Shown here: piece by piece, positions 22,312 to 34,300 of the stretch
Position numbering within the stretch: position 1 is the first letter of the stretch
How the letters are laid out: each line of letters opens with the position of its first letter
Source of the DNA: Rhynochetos jubatus
Lineage: Eukaryota; Chordata; Aves; Eurypygiformes; Rhynochetidae
NCBI GenBank assembly: GCA_027574665.1
Contig: CM050659.1
Location: 15,663,001-15,727,000, forward strand
DNA length: 64,000 nt
Direction of reading: 5' to 3'
Program-made: the position numbers and the translations under genes
Notes under the pieces: model-generated
Databases searched by the model: none
What the model was told of the DNA's origin: nothing
What the model saw: the letters and a program-made list of their open reading frames with translations, nothing else

Positions 22312-25300
22312 TCTATTTGATTAGAAAGGGATGTCATGGTCCTTACTCTGGGTACGTCCATGTTTTACTCACTGGAGCGTGCAGACCCTGCACCACTGGT
22401 TTCTGAGGCTGCAGCCCGCTGTAAAGCTCACCTCGCCTAACTTTCAGTCAGGTCAACACGTGCTTTAAAATACTTTGTACACGTTGGAACAACAATGACT
22501 GGCAATAGGTCCGTTCTGACGCAGGTCCCTGTATGTTGTCCACTAAGACACCTCCTGCACAAGTTGCTATCTATGCAGCTGCGCTGGGACCACTCATCCT
22601 TTCTTTTGCAGTCATCATTTCTCTCTTAACATAGGCAGCTCCCTTTACCCTTTCAGAGGGAGCTTTGTATTTCACATCATGCTCTTCCCACTGCCAGCAA
22701 CATAGTGCTGGGGGAAGAGGAGGGGTCTTGTTGAGACATGCTTCACCCGGGTGCTGTCTGAAGGTTTGTTTCAAGCCAGAGTTGTGCAGGAGATGCTGTC
22801 TCGGGCCGCCCAGGAGGAGCTGGGGCCATGCCTTCTGCACGTGCAGTTCAGCTGACGTGGATGGCCATCGCTCCAACTTCTCCTGCACAGACACTGGCAC
22901 GGCTGTGGTGCTGAGAGAACTCATCCCCCCACCGCCAGCACTGCGAAGAGGACAGAGCATCAGGGTGGCAGGAGTCTGCCTGCCTGCCACCCTCCTGCAT
23001 CTGCCTCACTGTCCCTCAGGCTCTTATTGATATTCAGCTCCCCTGCTTCGGTTGACAGCACAAACAGCAGCTTATCGGACACAGAAGGCTTAGAGAGCCA
23101 GATGTGTCGAGGTGCCAGGCACAGGGAGGCTGTAACACAGTGAACAAAACCGTGTCTGTTTGCTTTCCTGCATGAGCGAACGGCGTTGAACTCCACAATG
23201 TGGGCAGAGGGTGACAGGGTTCAGGGAAAATAACGAACCTACCCATCCCACATCGCAAGTGCATTTTTTCATAGCTTTTTATTCTCACTAGGACTGAGAA
23301 CAAAATCTAGAGCAAACCCTGGAAGCAAGGGTTTCCCTACTCCTGTCCCTCAGAGACCCATCCCTCACTGCACACACAGCAAGTCCCCCCGGACAAGGTG
23401 ACAGCAGAGCAACGCGGCAACCCTTACATGTGTCAACACCAGCAGCCCCGCGTGCGAGCTCCCCGCCGCACCGTGCCTTCAGCGATGTTATCTGCGACGT
23501 CTCCACTGAGATATCCACTTTGCTCGGCGTGGTGTGCCTGGTCCGGCTCCCCTGGCTGCCTGCAGAAATGCTCCTGGGGCCAGGGAGCACCCCAAAGGGC
23601 AAAACCTTTGCACGCACGCTCCAGGCATGCAGCCTTGCCTCTGGGCTGAGTACGAAAGACATGAAGATTTAGCAGTCTCCGGCTTGAGTTCCAGCTCCTG
23701 CAGCCATTTCACCTGTCAAGAAAGCCAAAGGTCAGGAATCACGGGTTTGCTGTGCCAGCAGTCAGTCTCACCGGATGAATTACTCTCTGATTATACTGGG
23801 AAAGTCCTTCCCTGTTACCTGCACCGTTACTGTGTCCTAACACAGTCCAGCACACAAAGAATATTAGCCTTAAAACATCAGCTTTGGGAGAAAAAAAAAA
23901 AAAAAGCTACATTTGGGCTCGACCCAAGGAAAGTATAATTCCTAACCGCTGAGTTGCACCCAGGAACACCTTCTTTTGAGCCAAAGAGTTGCATTTTTAG
24001 TGTCAGTTCCCCGCAGCATGTGGGAAGACCAGAGGCCAGACCCACTCCTGGACAGCATCCCCGCCACGGTTCCAAGCTGCCTGCATGAGCAGCTGCCAAG
24101 GACAAAAGGACAAAGCCGCACTTCTGCCTGCAGGCAGGCAGCAGCTCCCCGTTCGCTGCCACGGACCTGCCCACAGGTACACGAGCAGCATGGACCCTCC
24201 AGCACCAGCCACCGCCTCCCGGGACAGGATTTCAGCTATGCCAGCGCCTGACAGCCTGGAGAGCCCAGGGATCCTGGCCCCGCTGCTTTCCCAAGGAAGG
24301 TTCAGAGTGCAGCCGTTCAGCTTTCCCCAGGCTGTGAGCTGGCTCTGTCTGAGAGCAAACGTTTGTCTCTGTGCGAAGGAAAACAGAAAACGAAACCTAC
24401 CACCCTTCATTTCTGGGCCATGAATTTGCATTTCAGAACATCTGGACACATTAGAGGGGAAAAAACCACAACAAAACAATGAAATAAAATCCTGAACAAT
24501 ATGTTGGTAAAACTGCAGCCTTCAGCTTCTGTGGGTGCAAAAGGTACCCCAGAGCTGCTGCTAAGGGATTTTCCCTGCCACCATGGGACGTACTGCCTGG
24601 TCACGGCTGCTGAGTTGCTGAAAGGGGGTGTTCCCAGCACCTTTCGATGGTGGAGGGTTCCCCCTTCTCTGCAGTCACGCAGCACAGCACCCTGTGGGTG
24701 CACTCACCCTGCCCTGGCCAAGCAGAGTGGTCCAGAGGCTAGGGCTGCCTCAGTTCCCCCCTCTGCTGTGGTCTGGGCGTGAGGAGGATGACGCACAGTG
24801 CACCCGTATCCCTGCCACATGGAGGCAGGTCCCTCCTACGCCAGGACCTTTGGGCACAGTGAAGTTGGCTCCCTCCCAGCTGGAGGGCTGGAAAACGAAC
24901 CTGGGTGATGGCGGGCAACACTTCAGATGATCTGACTGACAAGGTGTACGCAGGACAGTCTGATTAACAAATGGGTATATGCCAATTATTTGAGTTTTAG
25001 CTATTAAAATACAAGTAGAAAAGCCTCATTAAATCCTGCAAGACAGCATCTGCCAGGCTCAACACCATACGTAGCCAAGTCTGTTTTGCAGTCAAGTCTC
25101 AAATACTCCTGTGCAGCAGCTTCCCTTGGTTCTTCTGTCACCTGAACACTCAATTTTCTGACTTTGTTACTTACGATTCATAACTATTAACGGGTGAAGT
25201 GATTTTGTCTATATTGGCCTTGCAGCTAAAAAAACGACGTTAATTTTGACCAGCATTAATGATATACAAAGTTTCCAGAAAACAAACCCCGCAGAAACCA

Positions 25301-27867
25301 CCGTAGCAAAAAAATCATGGGCAAAACCTTAACATTTTGAAGTCCTTCATGAGCAGTCAGTCAGTGTTTAAGTTACACTCATCGTTTTGCTAATCAACCT
25401 CCCCCTTGCACCAACACAAGGGAAGTTCACACGGGCTACGGAGGAGGAGGAAGCAGCAACCCACCTGCTCAATAAGCGTCAGCATCGGACCACGTGCAAA
25501 CCGCTGACAAACCTGGGTGGTCTCAGGCCGGTTCTTTCAGGTGAAACAATTTTGCTTCCAGAAGCAAAGTCAAATAGATTGCAAAACACTGCTTCTGCAA
25601 GGTGGTGATGGTTTTTGACACTTAACATCTCTGTTACCAATCCACAAGGCAAACTACTTGGATTACTTCAACATGCTCCAGAACCAAGGCTATCTTAAAA
25701 TTCACTCTGCATTTATCTAAGACTAATTTTTTAAGGTGAAGCATCTACTAAGCCCTGACTCTGAACAAAATTAAATTTTCTCCATTTTCCATGCACCAAT
25801 CACTTGGGCAAGGGTGAAAGAAATTGCATCGAGCCATGGCTCCGTGACAGGCAGAAATGGAAGAGGATGTATGCTTCGGAGCAAACACACACGAATTGAC
25901 TAAAAGATGGAAAAAATCAGGTTTTAATGATCTCCTATGCACAATTCTAAGTGAAGTTACTTTAATTCACATGTTGATTATCATGATCTTGAAGGGAAAA
26001 GAGAGTCATGCTTAGTCACTTCTTCACTGCCACAGTAAATAGGCTTTTAAAATAAATCCCCTATGGTAAATGAAATAATCTTCCTACCCCAAACTGCATA
26101 AATACTTCAGCAAGGGCAAACCACGTACAGCCCCTGCAGCAGGCTGAGGCTGGAAGCTCAGCACTCACCTCCCCGAGGCTGCCTGCAGGCAGTTGTCCTC
26201 GGAAAACAGGGACAAACACTGCTGCATCCCGCATCCTCCGATGGAACAGAAAAAGCCAAGGGGAGAGAGAGAAAAACGCCAAGCTCCAAGGGACCGCAAG
26301 GTCCTGCCGCCCTCTTGTGACCACCGGGACGTGTTGGCCTTCTCCAGCCGAGGGGCCCTGGAGGGCGGTCAGCCCTGTCCCTCTGTCCCCCACTCCAAGC
26401 CCAGGCTGCCAGCCGAGGTGCCAGGCTGCTGCAGGGAGTCCCCGCTGTCACCCCACTGCAAGAGCACGGACGTACTCCAGGTTCCAGCACCGGGCATGGA
26501 TGGTTTGTAATTGCCACGTTCCTACCAAGCATCTGCTCCCTCTTTACCCACGCCTTATCTAGCCCCTCGTATTTTCACCACGGCACCCCGAGACCTGTAA
26601 GCATCCCTTGGGCAGACTCGTGTCAGTCAGGGGGGTTGCCGAGACCCTCCTCCCTGGATGCTGCCAGCTACTGGCACGACTACCCACCTACGGGTCAGCC
26701 AGTGCAGCCACCCGCTCCCCTTAGCGGAGCCAGCGACCGGACGGGAGCACAGGCGAGATTTAAGCACGAGTAAATCGGTGCCATGGCCCCGCTGCGGTGG
26801 GTTCTGACCCGCGTGCCTGGCGCGGTGCGGGACCAGGGAGAAGCGCTGGGCAGGGACTCGGGGAAGCTTTGCCCATCTGCCCTGCTGCCGTGACCAACAG
26901 GCAGCTCCCCCCCGGTGCCTCCTCCTTGCAGAACCTGAGCGCTACTGGTACTTGGGCATCTCTCACGGACCGGTAACAGGAACGTGAGGCCTTTCTCATC
27001 CTCCCCAGAGCGCTGAAGTGCTGGTGCCCTACAGCTCTGCCCGGCGTATGCAACGGTCCGACATATGCTGACCAAACGCTCCCTCTGGTCCTCGCTCCAA
27101 GAACACGCTGACTAAAATGTAAGAATAGCAAATATTTATACGGATCTCTAACAGCAGCAACGCTCTTCTAGAAGAGGGAAAAGAATTTATACCTCACCCC
27201 GCTGCTCCTACCAACATCTATCAACCCTTAGGAGCAGGCACACAAATCCAGCGTTTAAAAGCATTCCATAGGCACAGGAATGGAGAATTTGGTTGTTTTT
27301 CTGCCCCACCTTCTTTTAATTCACCGTATAAAATGCCTTTCTTTGTCCAAGCTATCGGCAGGATCCCTTTGGAGTGCGGCCGTGGGAAGGTGCTGCCTGC
27401 CACCCACGCAGCCAGGCCCCGGGAGCTCCGGCGGGACAGGCCACTCCTCACCACTCACTCGCCGGCCACAAGTACAGCGCTCACAGTACTTTCCATCCAC
27501 ACGGGCTTGCCCACACGCCTTTCAGCGTGTTTTAATTTACAAAGTTAAAACTAACACTTTCTTTTCCTCGGTATTAAGTAGGTCAAAATTAAATTCAAAC
27601 ACATACAACTTCAGCTGATACAGAGCATTAAAATACTCGTAGTAGGAGAGAAGAGCTGGTTTATGTATCAGAAAAATCATCCGCTTTCTCTACAGAAAAG
27701 TTAAAATGCTTCATTAAACACACAACATCTGCTCTTCTCCTCATTATCCCTCCCTCAGCTGGTTTTAAAGAGACTTTTTCCCCCCTGGAAAGCATGACAA
27801 GGTTGTTATCACATACATTTTCAGACCAAATTAAAACCACGTGGTGTCGTTGTAAGGACTTACTCAC
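22312..27867. other. Upstream intron or intergenic, no firm gene
   Basis: No recognised coding exon. A short minus-strand frame near 23488-23712 follows an acceptor-like site but lacks a convincing donor. A CpG-enriched patch at about 26700-27060 and a smaller one near 27340-27470 could be promoter-associated. The sequence from 24950 to 26100 is AT-rich and featureless by eye. Confidence 0.5.
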
Positions 27868-28011
27868 CTGGGTGCATTTTTGGAGGAACGCGCTACGTAA
27901 CTGGCCGAAGAGATGAAGAACCGTGCAACGAACAGGCACTCCCAGCGCTCTCGTGTCGTACCATCGTTGTAAAGGACTACCCTCAACGTTAATTCTAGGC
28001 GGTCTGCACAT
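27868..28011 (-). other. Candidate first exon with CpG-dense leader
   Basis: A very strong minus-strand donor (CACCCAG then GTGAGTAAGT) ends a stretch with about 15 CpGs in 170 bp, a density usually kept only at unmethylated promoters. An ATG at 28011 opens a 48-codon frame (MCRPPRINVEG... to KCTQ) ending in phase 0, compatible with the phase-0 splicing of the exons at 22251 and 7793. It lies about 570 bp beyond the predicted YIPF6 poly(A) site, where the most distal promoter of a tandem neighbour could sit. It may equally be a non-coding leader, and I do not recognise the peptide. Confidence 0.35.
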
Positions 28012-28584
28012 CTCAGAAAAGCCCGAGGTATTTCGCTTGCCTAAACCTGAAATTTTTCAATCACGCTTTAATGTGCCTGTACCTAGTGCGCGTCGGGAAC
28101 CACCTGCTTGCTGAGGGGCAAGCCGACTCAAAAAAAAAAAAAAAAAAAGCGGTGGCTCTACAGAACATCAAAGTTTGGCTGAGGAACAAATTCCAGTTGG
28201 GGCTTCTTAATTTTTTGAAGTCAGTCTTCAATCAATCAATCAGATGCTCATTTCCACTGGCGCTCGTCGCTTGCTCTCTCTGCCTTTCTCAAAAATGATA
28301 TCCTACTTACAAGAAGGGCTTCATTTTTCAACAGATTATCAAGTTGACCGGCCAAGCCACTCTTGGAGAAGCTCTTCCAGAACCAATAACACCATTGAGG
28401 GGAAGTTATTTTTGATGAGATACACTGAATGCTTTTAAACGTACGGGCATCAAGCAGATCTCACGTGACAAAGCTGAGAGAAGCAAGGTGAATCGGGTAA
28501 GGAGCTACAGCAACCCCAACTCCTGGCTGAGGACATTAACGTCCTCTACTCTCCGCTAGAGGAAACAATGATTGAAAAACCACC
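28012..28584. other. Intergenic gap between STARD8-side promoter and YIPF6 3' end
   Basis: About 570 bp separate the candidate first exon from the predicted YIPF6 cleavage site. It holds a 19-nt A-run at 28130-28148 and a short TCAA repeat near 28230. No gene is seen. Confidence 0.5.
28130..28148 (+). repeat. A19 homopolymer
   Basis: Nineteen consecutive adenines. It could be the tail of a small retroposed fragment, but the preceding sequence is not recognisable as a processed transcript and no flanking duplication is obvious. Confidence 0.9.
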
Positions 28585-28602
28585 ATACGTAAGACATGTA
28601 AC

Positions 28603-28608
28603 TTTATT
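28603..28608 (-). terminator. YIPF6: Distal poly(A) signal of YIPF6
   Basis: AATAAA on the minus strand is followed after about 20 nt by the GU-rich stretch GTATGGTGGTTTTT, the usual arrangement of hexamer, cleavage site and downstream element. It is the best-looking end for YIPF6 transcripts, with cleavage near 28585. Confidence 0.55.
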
Positions 28609-31003
28609 CAACAGGAGGCATGAAAACTCAGACAATCTAGTTTCCTACCTGCATCCTGCCACATAAAACCTTAGGGCAAGTGACATCCGTAGCGACAGAA
28701 ACCCACACAAAGATTTTACAGCTTTGGAAGGTGATGACTTCCACACTAGAGAAGGATTGCTATGAGGCAAAACCCAAACAAACAATAACACCTCCACTAT
28801 AACCAGTATATTTGTGCCTACTCGGATTAAAAACATCTCTCGACTAAAAACTTTAGTGACCAGTTGAAAAGTAAATCCCGTTAATATAAAAATAACTTTC
28901 TTCTCTTTTGTATTAAGTCAAGAGCACCGATACAGAACAAACCATCATGAGGCCTATACCTAAGCCAAAAATAAGCAAGGAAAAAGGGGATTTTAATTCC
29001 TCTTAAAAATCATTCTCCTTTTCAAAAATCATCTTCTTTTCAAAAAAGATACTGATCAACTGAATGTTACTCCAATTATCTTCCAGATGCAATATCAGCT
29101 TAAGTCACAAGATACTACAGAGAGAGAATTCCAAGGATTTCACTGGAAGTATGGTTAAATTCTTGTGCTGCAGCAGGAAAGACTTGGCACAAAGAATCCC
29201 ACTGTAGCCATCAACAGCTTTACTATCTACTTCCCTTGAATATTTCTTTTCAGCTTCATAAAGCTAAACTCATGCTTCAATGAGTGGAAAACTGTGCACT
29301 TAAAAAGAAAAATTGCATTCCATACCAGTAATAATTTAATGGAAGCTTAAAATTTCCCCATTTCCCTTTCATGCCCACATCTACAAAACACTACAGCTCC
29401 TCTTGCAGCCCCTCGGAACAGAGACCAGGGTGTAAGCACAGCAGCAAGGATAACCGTGAGCGCGCTAGCTGATGACAGCCGCTCTGCAGCGAAGCCGAGT
29501 CCCTGCCGGGAGCAACCCATTTTTCCTTCCCTCTTCTCCACACTCCCAGAAATGCAAAAACGCACTTTCAATCTGCATATTTAGAAATTTCCATCCCAAC
29601 TATCAAATACTTGCAGTGTTTATAGCAGAAACCGCACTGTTACGTACAAATATAAATTAAGCATATTTACACCTCAGCAGGACCCACGTACACAGATTTC
29701 AGGTCTGTCTGCATTGTTACAGAAAAAAGCAAATATGATGCTCATTTCCAGGAAAAGTGACAGTTTAACAGCAGCTTTTTCACCCCCAGATATCTCAAAG
29801 CTCTCCTCTTGGACTACTGACTGAAAATAATGGATAACATAAATAATTTCTGTAGCTTTCAAAAAGCAGTTCTCCAGGTCGATTACCGTGCTGGAATACG
29901 AACAACACCCTTGTACACCTGCGCGTGGTTCTCCAGGCAAGGTACGTAACCGCACCTACAGGGAACTGGAGAAGAAAGCCTCTTCCCCCTATAAAAGGTA
30001 TTAAACAAAACAAAAAAACCCCAAAAGCCCCACAAAACCCTATAGAAAAGTTTCTCACAACATTATAAGCACAAAGTAACAATCCGCAAATCCGCACACG
30101 TCTATGGCGAAACGCTGTCCGTGTAAACGACCGAATGAGAAGTCACGTACAGGCAGTTAAGACCGCAATACATCTCCTACTTCACAGCAGCCACCAGCTT
30201 CAACACGATTCAGTTCCCTTCCTCCAACCCCTTTTGAAACTTTTGGGCCTAAGCCCTGGTGTGGTATGATAGCACCCAAACATTTCACGTATCAAAACCT
30301 CAACTCACTTCACACAATCTCTTTTTAGCACGTATACACACACACTATAGCTGGTACTCTCCAGTCAGTTTCCAATTCCCAACATGCACAGTGAGAGCTC
30401 AGTCCCTGTTGCAAACCGGTTTTGACCATTTCTCCAGGACTTTTAACTCTCTCATCTACAGTCGCATGAAAAGATTTGTAACTATTCAGTGCAAACACAC
30501 TCCCTCTCCAGAGATACGTGGATTAGTCAGCGTAACTGTGGTGTTGAAGACATTTGGCTGAAACACTCTTTCTCTAGGTACAAAGGGATACGTGAAACAA
30601 ACACACAAAGGAAACATAAATACACAACAGGTGAATATGAGCAAAGGCAGTTCCCTTCTGCCCAGCTCCAATTAACTGCAGAATGGACCCAACTTATTTT
30701 TTGCTGAAATCCAGTTTCAAAGTGAAAGCTCACAGTCCTACGATGCACTTTATCTACATTTCACCACTCTAAGTGAATGAAGAAGGAGTCAAAACACATT
30801 TCTTCCCTACCCAACACATAACAGCAATGAAGTTCTATTATTTCGTAAGGCATATTCATCTTCAGTAAGAACCCAAGCACAAGCAAGAATTCTGCCAAGC
30901 TGTGTGATCCTGTAAGTTCATCTTCAGCTACCTAACGTCTTGTAATTCCAGGATCTTTCACTCTATTCCTCAGACGGAATAATCCCTGCCACAGTGGGCA
31001 TTT

Positions 31004-31009
31004 TTTATT
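31004..31009 (-). terminator. YIPF6: Proximal poly(A) signal of YIPF6
   Basis: AATAAA lies about 245 nt beyond the YIPF6 stop codon. Its downstream sequence contains GTGGCAGGG, only moderately GU-rich. It may be used to make a short 3' UTR. Confidence 0.35.
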
Positions 31010-31141
31010 TAACACAACTAAAGAGCGGGGCTACGTGAAAGACCCCTCAGCAGCTGGACCTCTGTATCTTTCAAAAAGAGGGACACACAAACAACCAATT
31101 TTTGCAGTTCTCTGGCTTTATCCCATAACCTGCCTGTTTAC

Positions 31142-31170
31142 AATATATATCTATATATATATATATAAAT
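31142..31170. repeat. TA microsatellite in YIPF6 3' UTR
   Basis: A nearly pure TA run of about 28 bp lies just downstream of the YIPF6 stop codon. Because it is transcribed, length variation here would alter the 3' UTR only. Confidence 0.85.
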
Positions 31171-31252
31171 TAGAACGAGATAAAGCCAATGATCAACTGC
31201 AGTGTTCATGAAAAACCTTCAGTCCGTATTAACAGTCTCTGCTGATCGGAGA

Positions 31253-31371
31253 TCACTGAGGTGTAAAGGTGAGGATCATCCAGCTGATAACAAAGTAGAA
31301 GAGGAAGATGGGGTACACAACGAGAGCTTTGCGGTTTGGAGGCTGACTGTCTGCCAGGAAAGCTGTAGACG
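31253..31371 (-). CDS. YIPF6: YIPF6 exon 7 (terminal coding)
   Basis: After a pyrimidine-rich tract and CACCAG acceptor the exon reads [20 protein letters not shown] and then the last membrane segment [14 protein letters not shown], ending PQ and TGA at 31253. The SQPPNR loop and final helix are hallmarks of the family member. It enters in phase 1, completing an alanine split with exon 6. Confidence 0.95.
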
Positions 31372-34300
31372 CTGGTGAAAAAGAAAAATAATTGCAATGT
31401 GAGCAGCATAAAACTGCAAGTCTAAGATCCACTGCAGATGTTACCAATTTTGAATTGGGCTCTGCACCACAGTTAGGGTGAAAGAGAAAACAGATTAATG
31501 CATTGCCCAATACCAGTGGTCTATAATCGCCAATTAAAAACACCATATAAAAAGATAAATGCTGATGCACATTCTGTAATAGGTCAGACTTACAGATTAA
31601 GACCAGAAGAAACAATGCAAATGCATCTGTATGAAATTAGCATTTTCTAACAGTATTTATAACATAGACCACAGAACAAAACACCCAGTAATCTCACAAA
31701 TGTTTTTAATATTAAACTATCGTCCTGCCAACGTCCATTTGCATATGACCATGAAAATCAACAGGAGCAAGGGCAGAGCAAAGGCTGAATTTCTGCCAAA
31801 ACAAGGATGGGAAGAACTATTTCTACAATACTTCAGCAATCTAGGAAACACCTTAAACAACAATATCCATGGGCTTTACCCAACGGAACGCATGCAGAGC
31901 TACCTCCTTAAGCGTCGCGCTACTCAGCGCGCACAACAGCGTTAGAACGCAAAAAGGCACTCACCTAACGTTGACCAACCAAACATGGCTACTACTACAA
32001 TGAGACGTATAATGAAGCTGACGGTCCCGGAACCTGCCAGCAGTACCAGCCTGCACACCAGCATCGCTACTGTCAGGGGCAGGACACAGTAACCCAGAAC
32101 GCACAGACTCTGAAAAAAGGATCTGGAAAGGGAGAGACAGAAATGGACAAAAAGTAGTCAAACCAAAGCACTGCAGAAACTCCACCCGTTGGAGCATTTT
32201 AACTGCTACTAAATAAACCAGCACTCACATAGTTCCTCCGAGAAGCTTTGAGTTTAACGTGATGACAACTGCACCAAACCAGATGATGACAAAGACCTCA
32301 GCAAACTGGGGCCCCCCGTCGTCTTTACTATCTGCTGATCCACCCTGAAGCATCCTGTTGTAGGTAACAGATAAAAGGAGTCATTTGCAATCGATGACTG
32401 AGTTTTTGTAGACTTTGAGTAGATGACAGAATAGGAGCCTGAAACACTGATCTCCAGTTAGGCCACCGACCCATTATTTTTCATCTGTTCTCTTATTTTT
32501 AGTAGTATCCCCAATTTCATATAGGAAAGGAATATAGTTGTGGCTCAAGGGATGGCTTTTCAGTCCATTTGTTTACTTATTTTGAGGACTGTGTAAGCAT
32601 ACAGAGGAGAATAAAACCGTAGACAATAGGCTAAAAGATGAAAACTGAAGTATCAAAAGTTAGGTAACATCTCAAAGCAGGCAATGCAGTGCATGATAAA
32701 ACATGAAAGCCTTAAGGAAAGCTTACAACTACTACAGGACACAAGCAACACGCAGCCTGGACAAGTAAGCGTGCATTAATTGGAATATTTAAATTAGCCT
32801 GTGTACTTCTGCTAAAGCTTTACCAAAACTTTACTGGACGGTTTCTGTACACTGTGTACGTAGGTGTGCCTTTACAGTTGCTATCATGAACACTTCCATC
32901 CTACCCCAGGCAGATCTGCACACACACGTTCCAGCGGAGCACCAGAACTCCTGGCAGCCACCACCATCTCCCATCCATAAACTCCTACAAGAGCCTCTCT
33001 TTTCCCATCGCTTCTCCAGGGTACGTAGCACATACGCTGCAGTCTTACATAAACGCTTTGGCCTGCAGGTTAGGGCCAAACGCATTAGAAGCAAGGACAA
33101 CATGGGTCGGGATGCCTTCTGGTAAAATCAATCTTAGGACCGGGGACTAGGAAGAGCTCACCCTTAAATCCTAAGTATAAAGAAGGGAGACCCTAATGGG
33201 CTTGAAGTGTCACAAACACAGAAGAAAATCTAAACAGGCAGTGTTTGCAAAGAGCAGAGAAGGGTCAGATGAACTGGATCTCAACACACGTGATCAGAAA
33301 TTTCTAATTCCTCATTTTGCCAATGTAAGAGACTACAAAAACCCAAATCCACCTGCCCGAAGTATCATAGAATCCTAGAACGGTTTGGGTTGGAAGGGAC
33401 CTTAAAGATCACCCAGCTCCAACCCCCCTGCCATGGGCAGGGACACCCTCCACCAGACCAGGTTACTCCAAGCCTCATCCAGCCTGGCCTTGAACACTCC
33501 CAGGGATGGGGCACCCACAGCTTCTTTGGGCACCTGTTCCAGTGCCTCACCACCCTCTCTGGGAAGAATGTCTTCCTGATATCCAATCTAAATCTCTCTG
33601 CTTTCAATTTAAACCCATTACCCCTTGTCCTGTCACTACAGGCCCTTGTAAAAAGTCCCCCCCAGCTTCCTTGTAGGCCCCCTTCAGGTACTGGAAGGCT
33701 GCAATAAGGTCTCCCCGGAGCCTTAAGTACTTACAGTGCAAGCGAGACACAAAGCACCAAAGGGCCCCAAAGATCCCCTGTAGGTAAAGCAAAAAATAAA
33801 ATCATAAGTGTCATAGAATGTTGCTCAGTTTCATTTTCCTGGGAGTACTAAAGCATTTTTTCCAAATCCCAATGTATCGCTTTCCATATTACACTTTCTT
33901 ATAATTTTCTTATCTAGCATCTTACGCCATTTCTATAACACAATTCATTCAAAGCCTGCCAACCCCTGAAGCCACCTGTTCTATATATGCCGGCACACGT
34001 TCCACCTCTAAAAAGCTTTGGTAACACTCTGGGTTTTCATGTTTGCTGTTCGGTATTTTACAACAACAGAGAGAACACGGAACAGACACTTCTGAATCCC
34101 TGTTTCCCTGAACTCTTCCTTCTCCAATGGAGGCAAAGTCTATTGGCAAAACATTTGAAAATCTTATACGTACAGTCTCTGAGGAGTGCGCTACTCTTCT
34201 TCGGATACATGACGTGGACAAATTTCTTCCCAACAGCTTTCAGATCTCTCATCTGAAATAAGGAAATATCACTCTAATTCATCCTTTCACTAAAATTACA

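Larger units (their letters stand above)
28585..31252 (-). other. YIPF6: Putative YIPF6 3' untranslated region
   Basis: The 2.7 kb after the YIPF6 stop are AT-rich, without splice-linked frames, and end near the poly(A) signal at 28603-28608, so a long 3' UTR is likely. A nearer AATAAA at 31004-31009 would give a short form of about 270 nt. A TA microsatellite at 31142-31170 lies just after the stop codon. The extent is inferred from signals, not transcripts. Confidence 0.55.

Noticed and set aside
23488..23712. Minus-strand frame starting KWLQELELKPETAK after an acceptor-like CAG
   Set aside because: It looks coding-like at first, but no convincing donor follows and the rest of the frame is not protein-like.
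23890..23906. A-run, together with T-runs near 3747, 16687 and 48655, as retroposon tails
   Set aside because: No recognisable retroposed body or target-site duplication was seen beside them; treated as ordinary homopolymers.
33365..33707. Apparent proteins over the CR1 copy
   Set aside because: They translate the 3' end of a truncated LINE in arbitrary frames; no reverse transcriptase motif is present.
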